In this document: positions 20,143 to 32,100 of the stretch, piece by piece
Position numbering within the stretch: position 1 is the first letter of the stretch
How the letters are laid out: every line of letters starts with the position of its first letter
The notes under the pieces: generated by a model
Told to the model about the DNA's origin: nothing
Database searches by the model: none
What the model saw: only the letters and a program-made list of their open reading frames with translations
Made by a program: the position numbers and the translations under genes
From: Plutella xylostella
Taxonomy: Eukaryota > Arthropoda > Insecta > Lepidoptera > Plutellidae
DNA length: 64,000 bases
Direction: 5' to 3'
Assembly (NCBI RefSeq): GCF_932276165.1
Contig: NC_064000.1
Location: 2,356,001-2,420,000 of the forward strand

Positions 20143-23100
20143 CTGGAAAATTAAAAGTTTCTTAAGTAAAAGTTCCTTATCCTTACGATAATAACAAAAA
20201 CTAGGCTCTGTAAATAAACAAAAACGAATTAATTGCATGCATACGCTTGAAAAGGCTCTGTAAAAATAACTGCTGCCGCTACACGGGTTCGTTATCGACG
20301 TGGATAAACGTGACTATATCGTGATTCGTCATAAATACGGTTTTGTGATTGGCGAAACGCGCATTAAACGAGTTTATCGGCGTCGATAACGATTCCGTGT
20401 AGCGGCCGCTGAACATGTTAAACAGATTAAAAGAGACAGCAAGACAAAGCGAAAGCGTAGAAACAAAGAGAGTGAAAGAGACGAACATCTATTTCTTGTT
20501 GGGTCGCTGGCGCGCGATGCCGGCCGGCACTCGCTTGCTGGGTCGCTCGTCGCCGCTGTCCACGCCCTAGAGAATACAGGGTTATCTAGCTGTACTGTAC
20601 AATATTACTACTTAGCTTTACTTATATATTTTAAATTTAGAAATAACCAAATGTTAAATTCTTTATTAAAGTCTGTTTTTTAATTTCAGATACTAAATTG
20701 GCAGATTCTGAACCCTTCCTCAACAGTCGATTGTGCCGCGATTAAGTGACGTACTTATCATTCTATTGGCGGAACAATCGACTGTTGATGCACCGTTCAG
20801 AATCTGTCAATTTGGTATCTGAGGTTAAAGAATATACTTTAGGAATCTCATTTTCATATTCCAAAGTTTCGTCATATAATTTTAATATGCTTTCCGAATC
20901 ACCAATGCTCATCGCATGATAGAAAAAAAAAAACAATGAAGTCAAATATTTCTATGAACAACAGACTCAGATTTAAAAAAAAAAACAGTATTATATATAG
21001 TTTTGAACGTCGACAAAAGTATACACTATGGTCTAGCTTACATCAAAGTCTCCGATGGTGAACCTAGTCCCGGCGGCCTCAGCCACCAGCTGGGCGGGGG
21101 CGGGCGGCGCTGACTCCGGGCTCAACACCTAGTTAGCACATAGTATAGTGGAGTTAGCACATATAGTACAGTAGCGGTATTAGTTACATATTATATCTAC
21201 ACACATCACCTGAAGGCCTAGCACGTGGCGCAAGACTCGCACATCAAGTCGTGACCAAATATGTGTGTCGCGCCTTGCAACCAGCCGTGCTAGGCCTTCT
21301 GATCGATGTCAATCCAACTTTTTTAGATGATTAAACGTTAGGCATTATTTACACCCATGGATGTACCTAAAGCCTTTGTTGATACATATTTTATATTAAT
21401 TTTTATTGGATAATTTACTATAAATTAATGCTCAATATTGAATTGATATCGACTTTGCTGAATTTAATTAACACGTTACGTTATTTTCATCATAATGTCC
21501 CTCCTAGCCGAATTTCGACTACGGCGGCCAATCTCAATTGAGATCAGCCAGGAGTAGATTATAGTGCCCAAGTGTGTGCGCAGTACACAGGAGCACTCTC
21601 TGTTCCATCACTCTCATAGCCCAATGGGACGGATTGACCGACACGACTGGAGAGAGCTAGGCGCAGGACCGACTGCTCTACATGCCCATCCGACAGCATG
21701 GATCGTTTCACTGTTTCGGACATCAGGTGATCAGCCTTCTATGTCCTAACCAAACTTAGAACCACAATTTAGAAACACAAATTGATGGTCCCACCCGGGA
21801 ATCGAACCCGAGACCTCTGGGTCATGAAGCGAAGCTTCTACCACTAGACCACAGAGGCAGTTTTCATCATAAGAACGCTATTGAGCTTACTGATATTATG
21901 CCTGAAAGACAAACAATGTAATGAACTTGGTTTGTGACCATTTAAAATTAAACCAAAACAGTGATTTCGTTAAAAACTATATCGGAATTGTTATTCAAAC
22001 GGTAAACTTATTTAGATGATGGCATGATTAATTATGTTTTATATTTAAAGTATACACCGGATGGAATGTTTGCGATATATTTTAATACAGACGTCTTTTC
22101 TAATAACCCGCCACAGTGATACTCAATGATACGTACAGTTCCCCAAAATTGATAATGCACATAGAAATCTTCGTCATTGTTCGGTAACGGTCGTATTCCC
22201 GAGCGTTAGAAAACTATTATGTATTTAGAGTGGTTAAGTGCATTTTCTTCATGAAATTTTAGTAGAATTATGTAATTGGTGCTAAAAGAGATAATTGATT
22301 AACAGTAACGAAATTTGATTCGATAATTCATAATATTCCATAATATTAAAATTTACTTCGAAAATGTTACAGTAGGTACTTTTCAAGTGTCTTACTGATG
22401 CTGATGTAAAGATGGATGAAAGAAGGTTTGAATAACACAAGGTTTATATTATAAGGAGAAATGGATTTCAAACACAGGTTTATATAAAAAAATTGAAATC
22501 TCAGTTCAAAAGTATTTACAGCACTGATTATTTCACAAAAAAAAAATTTAAAAATGTTTACATTAAAATCTCAGTTCAAAAGTATTTACAGCGCTGATCA
22601 TTCACAATAATATTACAATTACAAACTTGGTCTTTTGGGTGTGGCTTTATTGGCAAAGTGAAGTCTATCAATGTGACGCATATTTTATTCTTAAATGTGC
22701 CTCATAATATAGCATCGTCAAAAATTATTAAAGTTGAAATTAAATTCACATTTGAAAAAAATAACAAAAACGATGTGTAATTGCAGTTCTTAATAATTCC
22801 ACAAAAGTAATATTGATCTTGACCTTGAGACCCTTGACTGATCGGTGACAGCCACCGACCGCCCAAATTGTTTTCGATTATGTGTCACATGATATTGACT
22901 ACTATTTCTTTCGAACAAGGATCAAAATGCAAGTGCTTTGTTTAAGGCACTGATTCGGGTGTTTCCGGGAATACGACAGTTTGCGAAGATTTGCATGCGC
23001 ATTATTAATATGGGAGAACTGTATGTAACTATAGAGTCTATCTGAGGATAAAACCCAACACACTTGGCAACGAAACAACAACTCAAATCACAAAAACTTA

Positions 23101-26100
23101 CATCCTGGTCGCTCATCATCTCCTTAGTCGACACAGTGGTCTCGATCCTCCTGATGGAGCCCTGGTGGATGTCCACGTCGAAGGCGAGGCACTGGAAGCG
23201 CCGCAGCAGGAAGACCACGGGGATGGGCAGGATCCCCGCCAGGATCATGGCGATGGCGATGCCTAGGACCCAGTCTGGGTATGGCAGCTTTACTGGGCGG
23301 CCCTGGGTGAAAAATATTGGCTTTTGAAATAACATTTTGCTTTTAATCCATAATAGCTCTCTGGAAATTATTGCAAAAACTAACTATCTAATAAGTATTT
23401 GGAGTTAGAGAAGCATAAAAAAAAGTTATTCTTTTGGATATTTGGAATAAAAATATGTAAAATAGTTACGTTAAATCTTCAACCCGCCTGTCAAACTTAT
23501 GGGGTGAGTTGAGTATTCCTATCCAGCCACAAATGAAGTACTGATCCAATTGATAAGGCAGAGAACGAGACTCGCGAATCGCTTGATCCAAGGGTGCCGA
23601 GATCGGAGTACAATTATCAACAAAACAAAACAGAACGATTCAGTTGGGCAAAACACAAAGCTTTTACAATCTCAAGGGTACCTTATCAGCGTCCCAAGCG
23701 GAATAAGTCGGCGGGTACAACACCATGAAGACGAGCGAGGAGAGCAGGATGCAGGACACGATGACGGGGCCCACGTAGCGCCACGTCACCTGCCAGTACA
23801 CGCCCGGCCGGTAGCCCGTCATCTCGTGGATGTCGTTGGAGAACCTGCGGAGAGGGTCGGAAGAGTTGAGGGAATATGTGGAAGATAATGTGTGAAGTAG
23901 TGGTAGGAGCTTCGTTTCAATATCCAGATTGCCCGGTTCCATGGTTTTGTAAGTGCACTTAACGAAGCTGGTTAAATACAGGGCTAGCCTAAGAAGACCT
24001 AGCTGTAGAAACCCAATAGCGACAAAAACCTTCACCGCCGACTTCTTTTACCGAGCTGCAACATCCCTTGAAATGCCACTTTAAGAAGAATGCACAAATC
24101 TTTCTTTAGATGTAAATGATGGAGATAGAGCTGTTCCAATCTACAATACCAGGCCCAATGGCCACAATTATAGGCGAACTATGAAGCTAGCATCCACCAA
24201 TCCGCTCAAGGCCAGCATGGTGGACTAGGCCTAAAACCATTCTTTCGGAGGAGACTCGTGACCCAGCAGTGGGCACGTGATAATGATGAAGCTATTAAGG
24301 TACAAACCTCTCATGTCCATAGATGTAGATGACGGAGATCATCTCCATGAGAGCCACGACGACCAGGCCGATGGTGCCGGCGAACGAGTCGAACATCTTG
24401 AGCCAGTACTCGCCCGCGCCCGTCGTGAAGATCAGGCCCGTGAAGAAGCAGAACACGCAGACCACGCCTGGAATGGAATAGATTGTTGAAGTGTCGTTGG
24501 TAAAGATGTAGGATGGCTCCCTAGTCTCCTGATGTTCGTAACTGCTGGAGAGTTACTGTTGCTTAATCCAATAAGAAGTTTTGGGGTGCAACACCGCTAA
24601 TACCTTTGTTACACCTACCGAATAGAGTGGCGAGACAGTATCCTCGCCCAATAAACGGCTTGCAATTGACTGAATGCTCGGCCGAGGATACTGTACGGCC
24701 ACTCTACTCGGTAGGTGTAATCAGGGTGTAACCACGACTCTATATCGGAGTATCAAACGTACCGATTGGAATACCTGCTCTCTGAAACTTAGCATGTCGA
24801 TTGAGGAGAGTAGCCTCCATGATATGCGAGTCCAACTCTAACTTGATATTAATCGTTAACCCGCTCCGAACAGTGACTACCCCATCCAGTTCTAGCGTTT
24901 GTAACCAACACAAAAGACAGGTTCATTAGCAAACAACTCACCAGTAATAACAGGCTTGCTGATCCTCTTAAAGAACTCGATGTCAAATATCGTGCACAGC
25001 ATGCCCTCCATGATACCGATCTGGCTGCCAAGCCCGAGCGACAGCAGCATCAGGAAGAAGATGATGGACCAGAATGGCGCGAAGGGAAGCTCCGTGATCG
25101 CCTCTGTGAAGACAATGAAGGCCAGGCCGGTGCCTTCTGCCGCCTGGGGAGGGGGAAGGGGATATTTTTTATATAAAGGGTTGATTAAGGCCTAGTTTCA
25201 CCGTAGTCTGTTAGATCATTAACAACACTGTTAAATCATAACAGGGGATTAGTTATTGACTTTTGACACACCTGTCAAGAATTTAAGAAGGACATGGCGT
25301 ATAATTTAATTTTACATGGCACTTACAATGTAACAGGGGTGTTAGTGTTAATGATCTAACATGCTATGGTGAAGCTAGGCATAACTTTGGTAGATATGTG
25401 TTTTCTGAAAAGCTATGACGGGGCGCAAAACGTGTCAAAAGTTCCCTGTTGCGCTCGCTCTGGCTCAGAAAAATTCAATTCCATTTTGTATGAAAATGTT
25501 GGACAGAGTGCTATTAGTTTTGCATAGCTCAAAGTGCCGCTTGAACCCTGGTATTTTCATTGCTTTCATAATCGAAACATAGATCGTAGTCGGGTGACCT
25601 TTCCGTAGTATCGATCATCGGAGGTCACGATATTTTGCGATACAATAGACACTTTAGCATCCATTTTAATTAATAAACATAGAAAATGAGAAAATGGGTT
25701 GTCTCTAGTGATCATCGTAATGTTATTGAAATAACTCTTTCAGGTTTCAACCGATAACTGGTTTGTAAGTTTGGTACTTTAGTTAAGCTTTCATTAGACG
25801 ATTTTATTGAGTATACTAACTTTGATTCCTATGACGATTGGTGAATATCAAAGGAATCAATACAGCAACGTAACAAACATTAGCATATTTCTGAAAGGCG
25901 AGCACTGGGCACTATTAAGACGGTTTAACGCCCTAAAAGACGACGAATTCAATAGAGCTTTTAGGTTTAAAATTAACGATGGCGTAAAGAGTCGAAACTT
26001 GTGTGTTTGAAAGTGAATTTAGGTAACGGCTTATGAATATGAGGGTGAAGGTCACTCACGTTGTCGAGCTGATCGCTGATGCTGCAGCCGGTGAGCGCCA

Positions 26101-29100
26101 GCGCGCTGGTCACATTCCCCGGGAGCCGCGGCAGCTGCTGCTTGTAGAACTCCTGGCTGGAGTTCAGAGCGAAGCCGCCGATGTGGTGGAGCGCCAGGGT
26201 CGTGATCTCTCTGGTGGGGGTAGGCGGTTATGGAGCGGAGGTTGAGGGTAGAGTGTTATATTTAAGTAACCTTGTTCTACCGAGTAGAGTGGCGAAACAG
26301 TGACCTCGGCCGATGAACAACTACCAATAAAATGAGTGGTCGGCCGAGGACACTGTATCTTCACTGGACTCGGTCGGTAGGTGTAATAAGGGTAGGTATT
26401 ATCAGAGAGATGGACACATTATGATCATGTCTTGTCTAACTGTAGGTAATCAGTAGTGAATAGGTATAAATAAGTCTGCTGAGTGTCTCTACCAAGGGCT
26501 GAGGACAGTGGTGTTCACCAAGACCTAACTAACTAACTGACGGATCTTTTCACCATAGGATGGCATTAAGTGCAAATCATTCGTCATCTTATCTTATCAT
26601 GTTAGGTATGAATTACGACCTAGATGTACGTAATTATAAAGTTAATTATAATATACAATATAACAGCTGTGGGTATGGGCCTACAAAGGTCAACACTCCA
26701 GAGCTTCCGTCCATATATTCCACTTCGGTAATTTAACATCAGTTTAATAGTCCCTAGATTGCAGCCACAACAAAGCTAGCTTTATATCATCAACCTTTAT
26801 ATATAAATCTCGATACAATATCACTTTGTTCATGTAAAATCAATGCGGTTTTATTGCCCGCTGACAGAGCAGTGGCCTCGTAAAGAATAAAATGCTTTTA
26901 GCCGCCATCGTTATGGCAGATAATAACGAAATTGCTAGCTATAAGTAACAAAATAGCAACATTGTGATGAAAATAGATTAATTTATTGGTAGCTTTAAAA
27001 AGTTTTTGCTCAAGGTACGGTTTTGCCGTCTCATTTCCTATTTCGTGCCAAAGCCTATTAATATTACCTAACTTTATGAATGGTATTAAAAAGGGGTAGA
27101 TATTATATAAGAGGGTCCCGTGTCCACCCGAGACCCTCCCAGAGGTATGTAGATAATTGCATAATACTTATATCATTCGCGAAAAAATTGCTTCTCCAAA
27201 TATCCATAAAATCTTTCTTGGAAGGTCTTATTTGATTATTTTCTTCACAAACTTGCAAAGGTCGAATTATATAATTTTCTTCAGAGTTAAGGAGTCTACA
27301 CACCAAACCCGCCGACACAGCCCGGCGGCTTGGTGTCGGCGACCCAAACCCGCCAACCCACCAACATGTGTCATGGGGCTGTGTCGGTGAGTGTCGGCGG
27401 CAAGAAATCAGTACAACTTTTTTAGTACTTGCACGCGCGGGTACGAGTCGCCGACATGATTCTTGAAACAAAGTCGCCGACACCAAGCCGCCGGGCTGTG
27501 TCGGCGGGTCGGCGGGTTTGGTGTGTAGACTCCTTTACATAGTTAGTCCAATTTCGGCATACAATACCTACCAGTTTGAGACATCTTGTACTATATTAGG
27601 TAATAATAGGTACATAGCTTCCCCATTTGCAGTCTCTTGGTTGACCACCCCAACAGTCCAAACCCTATTCCCAAAAAAAAAAGTCCACTTACTCAGTAAC
27701 GCACTTATTCGCCATAATATGCGCTTTGAAGCCGAGAATGCTGAAGATGACCACCGACGCATAGATGGCAGTAAGGGCATTGCAGACTGACACCAGTAGT
27801 ACATCCCTGACGCAGTTGTTGTCGGGGGGGTTGTACGAGCCGAACGCGATGAGAGAGCCGAAGGCCAGGCCGAAGGAGTAGAAGACTTGGGTGGCCGCGT
27901 CCAGCCACACCGTCGGGTCGAGGAGCTTGTCCAGCTGTGGAGACAGAAGGGTTACAAAAGGGCATCTAGAGGGTTACTTTATATTTAACTACATAAAATC
28001 TAACGTACGAGACTTGATATGTTATCAGTACCTACTTATGTAATTTGAACACAATATAGAATTGTTGTAAGATTAGCGCAGCATTGGTGGCACTGGCATT
28101 ATAAAGTAGTGATAGCCATCGGTCTCCTAGAATATTAGGATGGTTAGCGCGATATTAAAGATTTCCTTTGGCACAGCAGCCACATGAGTATTATCTTGTA
28201 GAAGATTGACAAATTGATTTAGCTTCCGTGAGACAAAGATGGATGGAACTGATAAGATGTGAAATACATTATGCATTCACACGGGTCACTGAAGACTGAA
28301 GATCATTCCTTTGAATATAGCAAACTGTTTTGTATAAGTACCTCAGGAAATTTCCTTTGTGTTGCCTATTTCAGATGAGATAAGAGATAAGATTTATCCA
28401 CATCTGCTGCCGCTACACGAGTTTGTTATCGACGTCGATAAACTCGTTTAGCGCGCGTTCCACCAATCGTGCCATATTTTTGGCGTATCGCGATATAGTG
28501 ACGTTTATCTACGTCGATAACAGACCCGTGTAATGGCCGCTGTAGCCACGCTGTAGCACTATTTAGTAATGAATGTAGTAAAACTAACCTTCGGTTTATA
28601 CATGTGTATGATGCCGTCGGAAGAGCCTGGCAGCGTGATGCCTCTGATGAAGAAGATGGTGAGCACCACGTATGGGAACAGAGACGTGAAATATACCACC
28701 TGGAAAACATATTGTCCTATAATTTCTGCCCGCTGAAAAGCTGATGACCGCTCCCAACCTTGCCCTATCGGTAGCCATATATTCCTTATAGATTTCTACT
28801 ATTAAGTGACTTCCCATTGCCAATGGACTGGTCACGTCGTCAGAAAACATGTCTCGTGGTGCAAAAAGTTGTTGGAATGGAGACCGTATGCCGTACCGCA
28901 ACCGTACACGACGATATAAGGAGAACATCTGGTAGCAAATGGATAGAGATAGCCCAGGATCGTATTGTGTGGCATAGAAGGAAATGGCTAAGAAGAAGAA
29001 GTGACTTAATTCGAAACTCAAAGCTGCCACAAAATCTCACCAACCTTCCCACTGCTCTGTATGCCCTTCATCACGATGAAGAACACAATGATCCAGGCCA

Positions 29101-32100
29101 GCAGCAGACAGATGACGATCCACCAGCGCGGCGCGCCCGGCTCCTCAATGCTCGGGGAGGCGTCCAGGGCTTCGCGGTACCAGAAGTAGGCCGTGGCTGA
29201 GGCCTTGGAGCACTCGAGTTGAGCTGTGCCGTTGTCTGCAGGACAGTCTGCCCAGGGAAGGTGTACCTGGAAGACGAACGTTGTGGGTGCTGTGTGGTTG
29301 AGGGTGGTTTCAGAAGTTTGGAAACCGTGGTTGAGAGTGACCGAAGGTTTTGCCTTTATATGGCTATAGTTACGGTAGCAATTTTGGAAAAATACGTTTT
29401 TTGATACGAACACTGGAATTTTATGTCAACCAACCAAATGCCGTCGTACATAAAAACCACATCGACACGCATTACACCTATTTTTCATAATTTGGGAAAG
29501 TATATATGGTTAATTAATTAATTAGTTGTCTGTATTATTAAACATAAAGAAGATTGGCGCACTCTATATAATGTCGGATTCCAATATCATCTCGGGTCGT
29601 TGAGCCAGCGAAGTAAGTAAGTAACTATAAGTACTTATAATAAAACATCCTTCACCACCAAAAACAAACCAACTCACCCTGATGCTATTAAACAGGTAGA
29701 ACAGCACCCAAGTGATGATAACATTGTAGTAGAGCGCCACAAACAGGGTCACCACACAGCTGGAGATCCCGATGCCGCCCAGCCACGGGTGGATGGTGTT
29801 CCACACGCCCAGAGACCCCAGACGCATCTTCTGGCCGATCGCCATCTCGATCAGGAACAGAGGGATGCCTTCCAGCACCAACATGATGAAGTAGGGGATC
29901 AGGAATGCGCCTGTGGAAACGGAGTTGTTGATTAGTTAGATTTCTTTTGATCCATTATTCTAAAGCTGCGTATAGACCGGCCAAAGGAACGCCAACGAAC
30001 GGGTTTCGTAGACCTTCGTTGCTGCAATCTGCCCTGTATTATGTATGATAAATATCCATCGTTGGGCGCTCGTGGGGCCGGTCTGTACGCAGCTGGACAT
30101 GCTAGACCTAGTTTCACCATAGTCTGTTAGATCATTAACATCGCTGTTACATTGTAAGTGTCATCTATAATAAAATTTCCATATTGAACTCTTGACAGAT
30201 GTGTCAAGAGTCAACAACTAATCCCTTGTTATAATCTAACAGAGTATTGTGAAATTAGGCCTAAGGGTGCCTTGCATATACATTTAAAGGTAAGTAATTA
30301 AATCTATTGCTCTTTCGCTATACTATCAAAGCAAACCAGCAATAGATATGAAAGTCACGCTAAATCATATGATTAATCCATAGGGGCTATTGTATTTTTT
30401 TTGGAACAATATACGACTCATGAGAGTCCATTTTTGTAGGTTCCTTCAAGACTTAAGGAGATTTTACCATAACTCCCGAATTTTAACCTGTGTTGGTCAT
30501 AATAATTATGTTGTTAGTGATTTTTGGAACGAACAAACATTGAGCGAAATGTACGTAGATACTCGTCAAAAGATACAAAAAGGAGAAATAGTAACAAATT
30601 CTGTACCTGTAAACAGAATTTAATTGTATACTACTAGGAGTACTAGGTACTTATTAATCTAGGTTACAAACCTTGAATTCCAATATAAACATCTGATTCC
30701 ATTAAATCAATAACGTATACTACGGAAAATTACTGCCCCGACTATAAATAAGTCCATTCGTAGAAAATGCATACCTATGCCTGATCCATATAGGTGCCTA
30801 CTAGTCCTACTACATCCTAACTAATACAGGGTGACTTTTTAATCACTAACGAAATTTTAATATAGCATTCCTTGGTTAAAAATATAACATACGTGTATTT
30901 TCTTTCAGTACCTTTCAGATAAAATTATAAGATATTGGCACTCAAAGTTTTCTCAAGAAAACCAAGATTCATGGTCACCGTGCGCGAGTAGCGTGAGTAG
31001 CGCGTCTGGCCACGCCCACTTGCCCGCGAATCCTAACTTTATTTTTTATTTTTATTTATTTATTTATCTTTATTATGGCAACAAACAGTCATACATACAG
31101 ACAATTATCTAAATAAACTTACATTCTATTATAGACCTTACTGTGCCGAAAATACAGTTCAATTTATACTAAAAATAAAAAGAGCTAAAGAGACGCTTAA
31201 TAATACAGAAGCAATTTGGAATCCGATTACATCAATTTGAAAGTATATATATATGTATAAACTACAAAATAGACACTTTATGTTGAAGCAGCATTACAAT
31301 ATTCTTACAAAAGTTAGTTTGTAAGTACTTATAATTAAGATTAAATAATATTTTACAGTTGTCCAAAATTGATAGTGCGCTAGAAATCTTTGACAGATCG
31401 GTTGCTTTCGATTATGTGACACGTGATATTGACTCCTATTTCTTTAAAACAAGGTGCAAAATGCAGGTGTTTTGTTTCAGGCTCTTACGATTCAATGATT
31501 CGGGTGTGAAGATCTGCATGTGCACTATCAATTCAGGGGAACTGTACTTACTTATATGAAAAGTTTATTACTTATTGTTGCATGCTTATGAAAGAGGTTC
31601 TCTTGAAGGATATAAGGTGATTATTGAATAAATCCACGTCAGAAAATTCTTTGTTGTAAGTGGTGATTGAACGAGATATGAAGCTATTTCGAGTGTAATT
31701 TTTTTTTAAGTTAGGAGGCACAAGTGCCGTTTTATTATTATTTCGCGAGGTGCGAATGGGCAAGCGTATTCTTGTCACAAAATTAATTTTAGATAGAAGT
31801 GTTGGGGAGTCGATTAAGTTATTTAAAATTTTGAAAAGAAAGGACATATCAATGAGTTTACGGCGGTTTGATAACGATGTTAAGTTATATAACTAAGCGA
31901 AAGTACCTAATTGTGTCTGTCTGTTACTCTTTCACGCCAAAACTACTGAACGGATTTGAATGAAATTTGGTATACAGATGGTCTCGTCCTTGAAAAAGAA
32001 CATAGGCTACTTTTTATCGCGGAATTCCCACACGAAAACTATTTAAGGCGAAGCCAAGCTCGCGGGAACAGCTAGTTTCAAATAAATTCATAAGTTGCTC

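Noticed and set aside
21785..21857. tRNA gene on the minus strand
   Set aside because: Boxes A and B are good, but the piece is the head of a 365-bp retroposed unit with a 12-bp target duplication, so it is a SINE.
25807..26010. Small protein-coding gene in the SLC6 intron
   Set aside because: 67 codons without recognisable domain or splice context; likely chance.
27568..27965. Extra minus-strand frames near 27.7 kb
   Set aside because: The real reading is SLC6 exon 27693-27934; the others are shifted frames.
28817..29200. Plus-strand 127-codon frame
   Set aside because: Antisense shadow of SLC6 exon 29045-29266 plus intron.
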